In this document: one piece after another, positions 1 through 10,100 of the stretch
Numbering within the stretch: the stretch's first letter is position 1
Layout: each line of letters opens with the position of its first letter
Source: Fratercula arctica
Taxonomy: Eukaryota; Chordata; Aves; Charadriiformes; Alcidae
DNA: 64,000 nucleotides
Reading direction: 5' to 3'
Assembly (NCBI GenBank): GCA_947846985.1
Contig: CANTUZ010000025.1
Location: forward strand, 12,708,100 to 12,772,099
Program-made: the position numbers and the translations under genes
The notes under the pieces: model-generated
What the model was told of the DNA's origin: nothing
Database searches by the model: none
The model's input: only the letters and a program-made list of their open reading frames with translations

Positions 1-1049
1 TCAGGGACCTTAATTATAGCTTTCAGGGCAAGGTCTGCCGACTGCTTTAAAATTTCTGGTGCTCGCCGCGCTTGGAGCTGCGGAGTATCGACGGGTGACT
101 CCCCCAACAATTGAGGGAGGCCTGCCCTCTGTAGAGGATCTCCATCTTCTCTAGACAAATTATCTATTGCGGCAAAACTGCATGCGTCTCTCCAGTGTGC
201 CATAAAGAGAACACGCTGCGTGGGGGTAAAGATAACATCTGCCAATTGTCTGATATCAAACGGAGTTAGTATGTGTCCCTTCATAATGGTATTTAATAAT
301 CCTTGCGCATACGGGGAAGTTAGTCCATGCTGCATAATCGTTTTTCGCATTTCTTTAACTAGCTCCCAGCTCAGCGGTTCCCAAGTATTTGGTCCTTGTC
401 GAGTGATTTTCACAGGACACACGAGGGCAGTAGCGGCTTCTAAATCGCCGTCTTGTGTTGCCTGTTTACGTAACTTCTGCCAGTGCTGCCAGTGCTGGGC
501 GGGATCGTAAGTCGTGGGAACTGCCTGACTTGGCGGGGGATCCTCCCAGCCCGGTAAATCCCTTTCCTGCAAGCACTGTCGTATTCGAACTAGAGGTTCG
601 GACCCGGGGGGCTGCGGCGGTGCTGCCGCCGAATCTAACGGGGGTGCTGACGACGTAGCATGATGGCCCGGGGGCTCGAGCTTCTCCCCCTCCTTTTCCT
701 CTATATGAGCGGCAGCCGGGCTGTCCGGCGCCACCGCGGCAACGGCGGCGGCCGCGGCAGCCCGTTCGGATTTCATCTGCTGTAATGTGTCCTTAATTAA
801 CCTCCAGGTTGTTAAGACCTTCGTAGCTACCGCATCCCCTTTCGTTGCTGCCTCAAACAAAGTTTCACCGGCTTGCTCCCAATTTGATAATTGGAAAGCT
901 GTTGTAGAATCATCGGGAAAGCCCTTGCTTTTTAGCCATGCTAGCAAAAGCCGAAGAGTTCCTTCATCATATTGTATACCCCTTTTACTTAAAAACTTTT
1001 CTAATATACATACAATCGCCTTTTCCTCTGAGGACATTTTCGACCCCAT
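1..1049 (-). CDS. gag: Class II-like endogenous retrovirus gag, 5' part (element W1), runs off window
   Basis: Reading the minus strand from the ATG at 1049-1047, the frame stays open for at least 349 codons to the window edge with no stop. The first residues are M-G-S-K-M-S, which fits the myristoylation pattern MGxxxS expected of a membrane-targeted matrix protein. A long Ala/Pro-rich linker (about 560-760) follows, then a segment that looks like the N-terminal part of capsid, rich in Trp and Leu, with an L-T-P-F-D-I-R stretch near 243-263. It lies 145 bases downstream of an LTR and primer-binding site in the same orientation, the normal retroviral layout. Family assignment (class II, alpha/beta-retrovirus-like) is inferred from the capsid character and from the 6-base duplication suggested at its relative W2. 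The absence of any stop suggests a young copy. The rest of gag, pol and env lie outside the window. Confidence 0.8.
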   Translation of the reverse strand, partial: MGSKMSSEEKAIVCILEKFLSKRGIQYDEGTLRLLLAWLKSKGFPDDSTTAFQLSNWEQAGETLFEAATKGDAVATKVLTTWRLIKDTLQQMKSERAAAAAAVAAVAPDSPAAAHIEEKEGEKLEPPGHHATSSAPPLDSAAAPPQPPGSEPLVRIRQCLQERDLPGWEDPPPSQAVPTTYDPAQHWQHWQKLRKQATQDGDLEAATALVCPVKITRQGPNTWEPLSWELVKEMRKTIMQHGLTSPYAQGLLNTIMKGHILTPFDIRQLADVIFTPTQRVLFMAHWRDACSFAAIDNLSREDGDPLQRAGLPQLLGESPVDTPQLQARRAPEILKQSADLALKAIIKVP

Positions 1050-1073
1050 TCTCACACGTTCCCGGCTGCTCAC

Positions 1074-1074
1074 C
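1074..1074 (-). other. Putative retroviral splice donor in W1 leader
   Basis: The minus-strand leader between the primer-binding site and the gag start contains AAAG/GTGAGC, with the exon ending at 1074. This is a strong donor consensus in the position where class I and II retroviruses place the donor used for env mRNA. The acceptor would be outside the window, so use of the site is inferred. Confidence 0.45.
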
Positions 1075-1173
1075 TTTCCTTGGTGATTAGTCGTCCGGAC
1101 TGCAGCTCTCAGATACCGCCACTTTTTCGTTCAGCCGGGCTGCTCCACCGGTCGTATCTTCCTACGATTCAAG

Positions 1174-1191
1174 TCCCGATTCGGGCTGCCA
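1174..1191 (-). other. Primer-binding site of W1
   Basis: Two bases inside the 5' LTR, the minus strand reads TGGCAGCCCGAATCGGGA. It begins with the obligatory TGG (complement of tRNA CCA). I could not name the tRNA with certainty; it is not the Lys-type site used by the X and Y elements in this window. Confidence 0.6.
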
Positions 1192-1193
1192 TT

Positions 1194-1519
1194 TGTGGAA
1201 CATTGATTCACGAACTCTGGCAGGGTATGAACCAAAGACCTTTATTACAACAATTTTCCGAGCTTTATAGGTACAGGTACTGTCCACGCGCAGGCAGTAT
1301 CCTGCTGATAGGTTGAAGGTCGATTGCCACGCGCTTCTCAGTGTCTTCTAATTGGTCGTCTCTGTCTGTTCACGCAGAGTAGCAGCTTTGCTTTCACATT
1401 CCTGTTCTTGCTGATATCTCCTGATGCTTGCTTATCTTTTCTCTCAAGGCGCCTCTCAAGGATACAGCTTTGTCTCATCAAGGCCAAACACATTCCCTAT
1501 GCTACTCTCTATCTCCACA
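1194..1519 (-). repeat. 5' LTR of W1 (W family, 326 bp)
   Basis: The LTR begins TGTGGAGATAG and ends TTCCACA on the minus strand, giving TG...CA ends with short inverted termini. It carries an AATAAA polyadenylation signal (complement of 1241-1246). The same 326-bp LTR recurs at 16905-17230, which fixes both borders. It lies in the NNT intron downstream of the exon at 2536-2669, in the same orientation as NNT. Confidence 0.85.
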
Positions 1520-2535
1520 TCCAGAGGCAATATTCCTCTGGCTAAAAGCATGCCATATAAATTCTTCATGGCAGTATCTGCTTATTTCTGTTCTACATAC
1601 TCTAATTTCAGTTTTTAAGCAGTGACATCAAAAGCCCTAGAAAACCACAAAGCCAAATACAATGCACGATTCATGGCATACACACACATCCCTGTTTATA
1701 TTAAGGACAACCATGGCAGCAATATGTCCTACAGGCTTCCCTAGAGCAGATTAATAACAGCATTATACCCTTACATTACCAAATAACAAACTTGGAAATC
1801 TGCTACTTTAAAATCTCATCACCCAGATTTCTATAACTGCTAGTAATTTTCTCACAAGTACCAAAAACAAACCCCCAAAAAACCCCAAAAAACAAGCTCT
1901 CAACTGAGCCAATAAACAGCAGAACAAAACCAAAGTAGTTAGCTCAGTCCAGGGCAAAAGTGCTTAGTTTAAGGAACCAATTCATGCTACTCCTAGTTTG
2001 GGTTACAAGTGGTTTGGATACTCTAGGGCAGACACACTCATGTTGGCAAAGCTAGAGACATATGAAGACAGCACCCTCCTGAAGCTGAAATTATATTGAG
2101 CTAAGCCAGAGACTTTGCACTGAAGTAAACACTGACATAGTCTGAACCTGTTTAGCTGTACCTGCAACAGGGATTGTAACCTCCAGTTGTGGGAGGTGAT
2201 GAGCAAGTCAAAGAAGCTATTGCTACTGCTGTCTTTTTAGGTATACCAAGAAATAGACATCAAACCCCACCTTCAAATCAAAGGCAAATCACTGGACTTG
2301 TAAGTCTAAGAAATACCACTTCCACACTTACCAACCAAGTAAACATTATACAAAGATATTTGTTTCTTTAAAAATCTTCAAATTGTTATATAGAGATGAT
2401 TAATGAACAAATGCAAATGTAAAGGATTACTTAAGCCTAAATAGCAAAATCAGCTACTCATTTTCAGCATACAGTTTACAAAATACAATGTGAATTCATG
2501 CAAACAGAGAATGATCTGCAGACCAAAATGCTCAC
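1520..2535. other. NNT intron sequence, no gene seen
   Basis: AT-rich, non-repetitive sequence between the W1 LTR and the NNT exon. Only short chance frames are present. No LTR or CR1 termini were recognised. Confidence 0.6.
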
Positions 2536-2669
2536 CTTATGAACATACATTTCTCCAGGCTTTGTAGTCTCAATGTTTCCCCCTGCTTCTGCAGCTAAAC
2601 CCACAACAACTGAACCTTCCTTCATTGATTTAATCATATCTTTCTTAAACAAGATGGGAGCTTTTTTGC
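2536..2669 (-). CDS. NNT: NNT coding exon (dI domain, AEAGGN region)
   Basis: NNT is the proton-translocating NAD(P)+ transhydrogenase of the mitochondrial inner membrane; it makes NADPH from NADH using the proton gradient. This 134-bp exon starts after a CAG acceptor (phase 1, completing a Gly codon) and ends ...VHK before GTGAG. It encodes part of the matrix NAD(H)-binding domain dI, including the family motif A-A-E-A-G-G-N and E-T-T-K-P-G-E. One oddity: the residue before L-A-A-E is Gly (GGT at the complement of 2599-2601), where NNT and alanine dehydrogenase relatives normally have Asp (GAT). Frame and splice sites are otherwise intact. Further exons would lie left of the window. Confidence 0.92.
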
Positions 2670-3405
2670 CTGACAAGACAAGGCATAGCAAGTTAAACAC
2701 AAAATACAGCTTTTATTTGTAGAGCTCAGGAGATGTTCTCCTCTCTCTCTAAACCTTATTTTTGTAAGCAAAATTTTCAACTAATTGGTACCCAGGATGA
2801 AATGTCACAGAGGGTTTGTTTATACAGACAGAGAAAAGAGACACTAAAACATCTTGCTCCCGAGCGTATTAAAAAAAAAGTATGCATGGGCAGTCTACCA
2901 AAGATGCTGGCAAGTCCAATTTTGTCCTCAGTAAACAGACAACATACAATCTTACATAAACGAAAAAAAGAAATGCCACATCATAAGTTAGAGACAGATG
3001 TTGTGCAAAGTATTAAATTACTAAAACTTAAGGTCTACCTTACTGGTTCAATTACAAAAGACAGCACTGTTTCAATTGGACTTGTTTCAGTGCACAAGCT
3101 GCATAGCAGAAATAGCAGTGATGCAATAAATATGCAAGAGAAATATATATTCTTACTTTATTACTATCTACTCCTTGTTTAATAAGAAAACATGATGATA
3201 TTGAGTCAGACTCCTAGTTCATGAAAACAAAAGTTGTAAAAAAAGACACACACTTTAAAAACAGGCATTTATCAGGGAAGGGAAAAGGTACATGCACGCA
3301 TAGAGATAATTCATTAACACCTCTGTTTTCACTGCAGGCACAGCTCCAAAACATGAAAACTTGCACAAGATAAAGGAAAATTAGTATCTTGCATGTAAAA
3401 CATAC
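2670..3405. other. NNT intron, no element seen
   Basis: A 736-bp intron between two NNT exons, with GTATG donor (3405 downward) and TTGTCAG acceptor (ends 2670) on the minus strand. I see no gene or recognisable repeat; open frames here are short and unsupported. Confidence 0.8.
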
Positions 3406-3593
3406 CTGGAATAAGCACTGTAGTGATGATAATATCAACATCTTGGCACTGTTTGGCAAAGAGTTTCATTTCAGCTTCAATACATTTTTTGGACATTTCT
3501 TTAGCATAACCACCTTGTCCCTCTCCAGATTCCTTTAAGTCCACTTCCAAAGGCTCAGCACCAAGAGACATAAACTGTTCCAGAGTTGGAGCT
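3406..3593 (-). CDS. NNT: NNT coding exon (dI domain, LEQF...[12 protein letters not shown] region)
   Basis: A 188-bp exon with TTAG acceptor and GTATG donor. It encodes a very conserved stretch of NNT dI: L-E-Q-F, then [20 protein letters not shown], and D-V-D-I-I-I-T-T ending in I-P-G. It joins in phase 2 to the upstream exon at 33453-33541 (splitting an Arg codon) and in phase 1 to the exon at 2536-2669 (splitting a Gly codon), as expected for one transcript. The upstream intron is 29,859 bp long, and a CR1 copy starts only about 200 bp from the acceptor. Confidence 0.93.
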
Positions 3594-3799
3594 CTAAGAA
3601 AAGAAAAGTGGGGGGTGGGGGTGGTGTGGTGTACAGGGGACAGGACACAGACAGGGATCACACAACCACTACTTTAAAAAGGAGATCCATGTTTAGAGGC
3701 AGCTCAATCCACCATGACTTTTCTGGTCTTTTTAGTAGCAGTCTTCTTCAGACAAGAGATCTAAAGCTTATTCTAGGACTAAAGAGACCACAATTCTGG

Positions 3800-6737
3800 G
3801 GTTTTTGACAATGGGATGGCCTACACGGCACTGGGCTTATTGGCATCAAACGGGAAACGCCTTTCTCAAAGGGGGAAGAGGGCCCAATCAGAAGAGGGCC
3901 CATCAGAAGAGGGCCCAAGAGATTGCAGGGCTGATCGACAGGGCTTTAAACTAGATGGGAAGGGGGAAGGGGATAATAATATCAGGCTTGTCTGTGACAA
4001 GTTGTGGGATAATACATCAGGGTTAGAGGGACGGGGCACTAGTAAGGGCCTTCAACCTGTTGCCCCAAGGCATGCTGGGGATGCTGCATCACAGCCAAAG
4101 TCTTACGGAGACGAGCCAGGGACTCCTGAGGTAGTCCGAGTCAACAGGGAAACACCCGAGAAACACCCCAAGGGGTGCTCCTCTAAGAAGGCGACACAGC
4201 CAACAGCCCAGCTGAAGTGCCTCTACACAAATGCACGCAGCATGGGCAACAAACAGGAGGAGTTGGAAGCTACCGTGCTGCTAGAAAGCTATGACATAGT
4301 GGCCATTACTGAAACTTGGTGGGATGAATCCTACGACTGAAATGTGGCTATCAATGGCTACAGGCTGTTCAGAAGGGACAGGCAAGGAAGGAGGGGCAGA
4401 GGTGTTGCCCTCTATGTTAAGGAATGGATAGAGTGTGAAGAGATGTCCCTAAAGAATAGCCAAGAGGAAGTTGAAAGCTTATGGGTAGGAATTAGAGACC
4501 GAGGCAACAAGGGAAACCTTGTGGTTGGTGTCTACTACAGGTTGCCTGATCAAGGGGAACCTACTGATGAAGCCTTCTTCCTCCAGCTACAGGAGGCATT
4601 GCGCTCGAAGGCTCTTGTCCTGCTGGGGGATTTCAACCACCCTGACATCTGCTGGAAAAGTAACATGGCAAGCTGTAGACAATCCAAGAGGTTCCTGGAG
4701 TGCCTCGACGATAACTTCCTAAGACAGGAAATAGACAGCCCTACCCAAGGGGATGCCATACTGGACCTCATAGTCACCAATGTGAGTGAGCTCATCGGGG
4801 ATGTCAAGATTGGAGGCAGCCTGGGCTGCAGTGACCACGCACTGGTGGAGTTCACAGTCCTAAGGGATGCATGTCAGACGAGGAGCATAGTCAGGGCCCT
4901 GAATTTTAGGAAAGCAAACCTCCGGCTCTTCAAGGAGTTAGTCAATAGGACCCCCTGGGAAAGGGTCCTCAGGGACAAGGGGGCAGAACAGAGCTGGCAG
5001 ATCTTCAAGGATGCTTTCCATAGAGTGCAAGAGCTCTTGATCCCCAGGGGTAAGAAATCAAGCAAGAAAGGGAAGAGACCAGCATGGCTGAGCTGGGACC
5101 GGCTGGTCAAACTAAAAGGCAAGAAGGAACTGCACAGGCAGTTCAAGCAGCATCAGGTGTCCTGGGAAGAGCACAGGGACGTTGCCTGGTTATGCAGGGA
5201 TGAGGTCAGGAAGGCCAAGGCGTGGCTGGAGCTGAACTTGGCAAGGGATGCTAAGAATAACAAGAAGGGCTTCTACAGGTATGTCAACCAGAAAAGGAAG
5301 GTTAAAGAAAGCATACCCTCCCTGATGATCAAGAATGGCAAACTAGTAACAACAGACGAGGAGAAGGCTGAGGTTCTCAACAACTTTTTTTGCCTCTCTC
5401 CTCACACCTCCCAAGTTGAAGGACTGCAAGACGGGGACTGGGGGACAAAGTCCCTCCCACTGGAAGTGAAGACAAGGTTCGTGACCACCTGAGGAACCTG
5501 AACATACACAAGTCCATGGGACCTGACGAAATGCACCCCAGAGTCCTGAGGGAATTGGCTGATGTAGTTGCCAAGCCACTCTCCATGATATTTGAAAAGT
5601 CATGGCAGTCAGGTGAAGTCCCTGGTGACTGGAAAAAGGGAAACATCGCACCCATTTTTAAAAAGGGTAGAAAGGAGGACCCTGGGAACTACCGCCCTGT
5701 CAGCCTCACCTCTGTGCCTGGGAAGATCCTGGAACAGATCCTCCTAGAAGCTATGCTTAAGGCACATGGAGGACAGGGAGGAGATTCGAGACAGCCAGCA
5801 TAGCTTCACCAGGGGCAAGTCCTGCCTGACCAACCTGGTGGCCTTCTACAATGGAGTGACTGCATCAGTGGACAAGGGGAGAGCAATGGATATCATCTAT
5901 CTGGACCTCTGCAAGGCCTTTGACATGGTCCCCCACAACATCCTTCTCTCTAACTTGGAGAGATACAGATTGGATGGGTGGACTGTTCGGTGGATAAGGA
6001 ACTGTCTGGTCGGTCGCATCCAGAGGGTGGTGGTCAATGGCTCAATGTCCAGATGGAGAGGGGTGACAAGTGGTGTCGCTCAGGGATCCATACTGGGACC
6101 GGTGCTGTTCAACATCATCATCAATGACATAGACAGTGGGATCAAGTGCACCCTCAGCAAGTTTGCCGACGACACCAACCTGAGTGGTGCGGTTGACAGG
6201 CCAGAGGGACGGGATGTCATCCAGAGGGACCTGGACAAGCTAGAGAGGTGGGCCTGAGCAAACCTCATGAAGTTCAACAAGGCCAAGTGCAAGGTCCTGC
6301 ACTTGGGTCAGGACAATCCTCGTTATCAATACAGACTGGGGGATGACGTGATAGAGAGCAGCCCTGCGGAAAAGGACTTGGGGGTACTGGTGGATGAAAA
6401 GCTGGACATGAGCCAACAATGTGTGCTTGCAGCCCAGAAGGCCAATTGCATCCTGGGCTGCATCAGAAGAACTGTGGCCAGCAGATCCAGAGAGGCGATT
6501 CTCCCCCTCTACTCTGCTCTCGTGAGACCCCACCTGGAGTACTGTACCCATCTCTGGAACCCTCAGCACAAGAAGGACCTGTTGGAGGGGGTCCAGAGGA
6601 GGACCATGAGGATGATCAGAGGGATGGAGCACCTCTCCTATGAGGACAGGCTGAGAGAGCTGGGGTTGTTTAGCCTGGAGAAGAGAAGGCTCCGGGGAGA
6701 TCTTATAGCAGCCTTCCAGTACCTGAAGGGGCTATGG
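3800..6737 (+). mobile_element. CR1 non-LTR retrotransposon, ORF2 degraded, 3' end missing
   Basis: CR1 LINEs copy themselves through an ORF2 protein with AP-type endonuclease followed by reverse transcriptase. Here the endonuclease is readable at about 4200-4860 (N-A-R-S-M-G-N-K, then G-D-F-N-H-P-D and C-S-D-H-A), and the RT at about 5516-6260 ([20 protein letters not shown]). The frame is broken by a stop at 4338-4340, a shift between about 5390 and 5515, another near 5766-5803, and a stop at 6255-6257. CR1 copies normally lack the 5' end and keep the 3' tail. This copy is the reverse: it ends inside the RT C-terminal region at about 6737 without 3' UTR or tail. It lies antisense in the large NNT intron. 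Confidence 0.93.
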
Positions 6738-7544
6738 AATAATTAGTAAACTGCCCAAGAATACAAAAGTACAGCATTGTTCACACATTAAGGAAAAGTA
6801 TAAAATCAAGAGGCTTCTGAGGTAGAAAACAGCTGCGACTGGCATGCAAAGAATGCAACATCTGCGGTTCCCTGTACAAGGATGCTTGCGAAGCTACATG
6901 AGGTACAGGACGGAAGGTAATTATTCCATGGCCTTGTCTTATGCAGATACAGGAAGGAGATGGTACCATGAAATAGATAAGTGGCCTAACTAGCTTACTG
7001 TGGAACAGATAAACTGCCTACTCGCTACCCTGAGCCAACATTTTGTCAAATTTTGATGAAATGCTGTCCTTTGTGCGAACTTTGCTCATTATAATGTCAT
7101 TATAATACCAAAACACACCTCCATCCCAAAGGCTACCCGCCTCCAAGGTGCAACCACTCCTTCTTGAGTCTGCGCCCTGAATTTTTCATAAACTATACCT
7201 TTAAATGTGAAGCGAGAGAATTTTACAACAATCATAATTAAAGTATGTATGACTAAAGTCACTCAAACTCCACCTTGAAGATAACAAATAGTATAAAAAT
7301 AGCCCGAGAGAGGGGGGATATCAGGGAAGACACCATCACGAACAAGTCGAGGAGAACTCCATCACTGACTTCCGGGACCAGTCAATGGGCTGAGCCTTTC
7401 TTCCCCCCCATAGGGACGCCTTTGGGTAAGACTTAGATTATACCAAGTGCTTCCTCGGGGAACTTAGAAATTTCTCTAAAGAATCTCTTTCCTATATTTA
7501 TAGCCAGGTTGTATCATTTATAACTTTGTCGCGCATTTTGTATA
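6738..7544. other. Unassigned repeat-like segment, possible LTR remnant
   Basis: About 800 bp between the cut end of a CR1 and the X1 LTR. It has a TATA-like GTATAAAAAT at 7291-7300 and no long frame, so it may be part of an older LTR of another family. I found no second copy in the window and could not define its borders. X1 inserted at its right edge. Confidence 0.3.
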
Positions 7545-8304
7545 TGTCCTGGTTTGAGGTAAAACAGAACCAATTTTCTGATTTGTAATTTTACTTTTTA
7601 GCTGGGCCTCTTCTGACTAACTGAAGTCTGAAATTAACAGCATATTGTTCAGAAACTGTTCACTCTCAGAGTGATAAGACCTGATTATACCAAGGAATGG
7701 TATGCACAGAGGCTCTTGCTTATGCTTATTGCTATAACAACCAAGGTCAACTAACTTCGCTGTTTGCCCCGTTAGAGGGTCAGAAGCGGAGAAGTGTAGA
7801 GGGGTCCCACCTGCAGGGAGGAGTGGATGGGACAGGTGACCCAAAACTGACCAACAGGGTATTCCATCCCATCTGCATCACGCTCAGTATAAAAGCTAAG
7901 GGATCAAAGAGGCAAGGCTGCTCTGGCTCGTCTTTTCTTCAATGGCCGACATCTGAGGAGGACCCTGTCTGTTCATCTGCCTTTGATCCCGATCCGAGCA
8001 TTCCTGATGCTAGTTCTGGAATTCAGCTCCTGTTCGTTACTGACTCCAGTCTGGGACTTTCCCTGTGTCTGCTGGTGATGCGATCATCATCCTGGGAGCT
8101 GGATACGGTTTTATATCTATTGTATACTTTTTTTTTATTCTATTATTATTTACTATTTTTCTTATTTATTATTATTTTCATTAAAGTAGTTTAGTTCTTT
8201 TTCTAAACTCGTAAATCTCCTTATCTCTTCCTCTCCTCTCTGAGGAGAGGGGGGGGGAGGACTATCTGTCGTTCTGATTGGCCAATCCGGCCAAAACCAC
8301 GACA
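7545..8304 (+). repeat. 5' LTR of X1 (X family, 760 bp)
   Basis: Starts TGTCCTGGTTTGAGG and ends AAAACCACGACA, followed by a primer-binding site 7 bases later. It has a TATA box TATAAAAG (7888-7895) and a polyadenylation signal ATTAAA (8180-8185). The same LTR is found as a solo LTR at 52904-53658 and reversed at 19358-20139, which confirms the borders. Confidence 0.88.
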
Positions 8305-8311
8305 GATTTAT

Positions 8312-8329
8312 TGGCGCCCAATGTGGGGC
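8312..8329 (+). other. Primer-binding site of X1, tRNA-Lys type
   Basis: TGGCGCCCAATGTGGGGC differs by one base from the complement of the 3' end of tRNA-Lys(CUU), TGGCGCCCAACGTGGGGC. A Lys-type site is noteworthy because the pol of this element looks ERV-L-like, and ERV-L elements usually carry a Leu-type site. Confidence 0.85.
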
Positions 8330-8428
8330 CCGACTGTGGCCCAACTGTGGCCCTACCAGAGTTCTGATAGATGGTCTGAATAGTTTGAATTCCAGCTTGC
8401 TCAGAGATTGATACAGACAGCTCATATC

Positions 8429-8938
8429 ATGTCATTGCTAAACAGATTATTGCATCGTCTCTTTGTAGGGATTACTTTAAAGTTAATTGATACGACAATG
8501 CTTAGCTTGCCTTATGTGTTGCATTGCTTGCTTGCTCTTTGTGTCTGTATGCGGTGGTTCAAACATGCTATTTTGCTGCTGTTTTTAATTCTGATCCACG
8601 CTGTGATTGAATGTATAGCTTCTTTACCTTCATACCTTGGGCATTACGTAATGGATTCTGTTACTACTTACACTAATTATACTTTGAATTTTACCATGGA
8701 CATATTCACTTCGCCCTTTACTTCTTATGTCAAATTGTCACCATCAGAGCCAGGAGAGGCATCTCCTCTGGGTATCATGAATGACAGTTGCATTCCTAAA
8801 ATCATGCTTTTGGTGTCGATTTTCCTGCATGGGTTGCAGGGGTGGTTTCTCTTTAAATCTTGGTGCAGGAATAGGTGTAGTACGATATGCACTGACACTA
8901 CTCAACTCCATCGGCACCAGTACAAGTTACCCCGGTGA
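8429..8938 (+). pseudogene. X1 Gag N-terminal membrane region
   Basis: Open frame from ATG 8429 with several hydrophobic segments: about residues 20-35, 38-62, and a later one near 120-135 (leucine/phenylalanine-rich). Two N-x-T/S sequons lie between them. In the related Y elements the equivalent membrane region is fused in one frame to the Gag capsid part; here the frame ends with TGA at 8936-8938 and the capsid part continues in another frame, so a small indel probably split it. It sits 100 bases after the primer-binding site, the position of gag in other retroelements. Function unknown. Confidence 0.6.
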
Positions 8939-10072
8939 CCAGAAGGAAAAAGAAGAGGTCAGTAAGTTCCTCTGTCCCTTGTGATAAAGACCAAGTAAAG
9001 CCAGGTAGCAGGGGGGAGGACTCTTCTGATGAAGATCGAGGAAAGAGTTCTTCTAAAGACGATAGGGGAGAGGCTCCTGCATCAGCCCAGGAGGAGGAAT
9101 CAGATACAGAGGTGATCATTAAATCCTTCTCTATGAAGGATCTGCAAAATATGAGAAAGGATTTTACCCGGAATGATGGTGAGACACTTGTCTCCTGGTT
9201 GCTCCGATGCTGGGATAATGGGGCTGATAGCATGGAGTTAGATGGTAGCGAAGCTAGGCAGTTAGGAAATCTGGCCAGAGAGGGAGGTATAGATAAAGCT
9301 CTTGGGAAAAAGTCACAGACTCTCAGTCTCTGGAGGCGACTCGTATCAGCCGTAAAAGGCAGATATCCTTTTAAGGATGATATTGAATGCCGCTCGATTA
9401 AATGGACCAGCGTAGAGAAAGGTATTAAGTACCTGAGAGAAATGGCTGTGAAAGAGGTGATTTATGGTGACTGGGAAGTGAATGTAGATCCTGATGAAAT
9501 GCCATGTAGATGACCTATGTTGCGAAAGTTTGTACAGAGTGCACCACCAATGTATTCCCATACCTTGTCAATGCTGATCTGGGGAGGAGTTGATGATGAT
9601 TCACTAACTAAATGAACTGGCTAACAGATTGCGACAGTACGAAGACAGTCTTTCTCGTCCCCTCACTGTAGCAGCTGTGGAATGATTAACTGATAAAACT
9701 GAGAAAATGATTGAGAAAAATGAGAAACTGTTTGATAAACTGTTTGATAAACTATCTAGGATGGAGGAGAGATCTTATTCTTCCCCTGCACAGACCCGTG
9801 TTGCAGCCATTAGGAGAAGACCCCCTCCTACGAGACCGACTCAGAGGAAACAGAACACACTACGAAATATCCTGTGGTTTTGCCTCTGTGACTATGGAGA
9901 GGACATGAATAAGTGGGATAAAAGACCTACCTCGGCCCTACAGGCAGGAGTAAGTGAGTTGCAAGGTAACGCAGATAGAAGAACAAATTATTCCAGGAGG
10001 ACTGCTGCTCCAGTCCGCACGGGGAGGTTCTCTAGTCCAGGTAGAAACTCATCTACTAATGATAGACATTAG
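8935..10072 (+). pseudogene. gag: X1 gag capsid region, broken
   Basis: The frame 8935-9513 encodes a charged linker (lysine-rich start, acidic/Ser-rich middle) and a capsid-like core with the family pattern W-L-L-R-C-W-D-N-G-A and G-G-I-D-K-A. This core is shared with the Y and X2 elements of the window. It stops at 9511-9513; the reading returns to the original frame by 9707-10072, so two indels and at least one nonsense change are present. No CCHC zinc knuckle is visible. The last codon before pol is the TAG at 10070-10072, which is treated separately. Confidence 0.75.
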
Positions 10073-10100
10073 AGGTGCCCTGCCTCCAGCCAGGAGGAGG
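10070..10100 (+). promoter_or_regulatory. In-frame UAG plus hairpin at gag-pol junction of X1
   Basis: TAG at 10070-10072 lies between gag and pol, which share one frame. Ten bases later CCTCC (10083-10087) can pair with GGAGG (10093-10097) around a 5-base loop. This resembles the layout of stop-codon readthrough in gammaretroviruses, where a UAG is followed by a structured RNA. Readthrough itself is inferred. Confidence 0.5.

Noticed and set aside
220..1625. Several plus-strand open frames
   Set aside because: They are shadows of the minus-strand W1 gag and LTR; their composition has no family features.
4550..6632. Minus-strand frames opposite CR1
   Set aside because: Shadows of CR1 ORF2; similar ones recur opposite the other CR1 copies.
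7545..8304. The plus frame 7697-8194 inside the X LTR (also at 19472-19987 and 53052-53492) as a gene
   Set aside because: It recurs only because the LTR recurs, it covers promoter and polyadenylation signals, and it has no protein family features.
8935..8938. GTGA overlap between the X1 membrane frame and capsid frame as a programmed frameshift or stop-start site
   Set aside because: In Y1 and Y2 both parts share one frame, X2 frames also agree, and X1 returns to the first frame further down, so paired indels in a dead copy explain it better.
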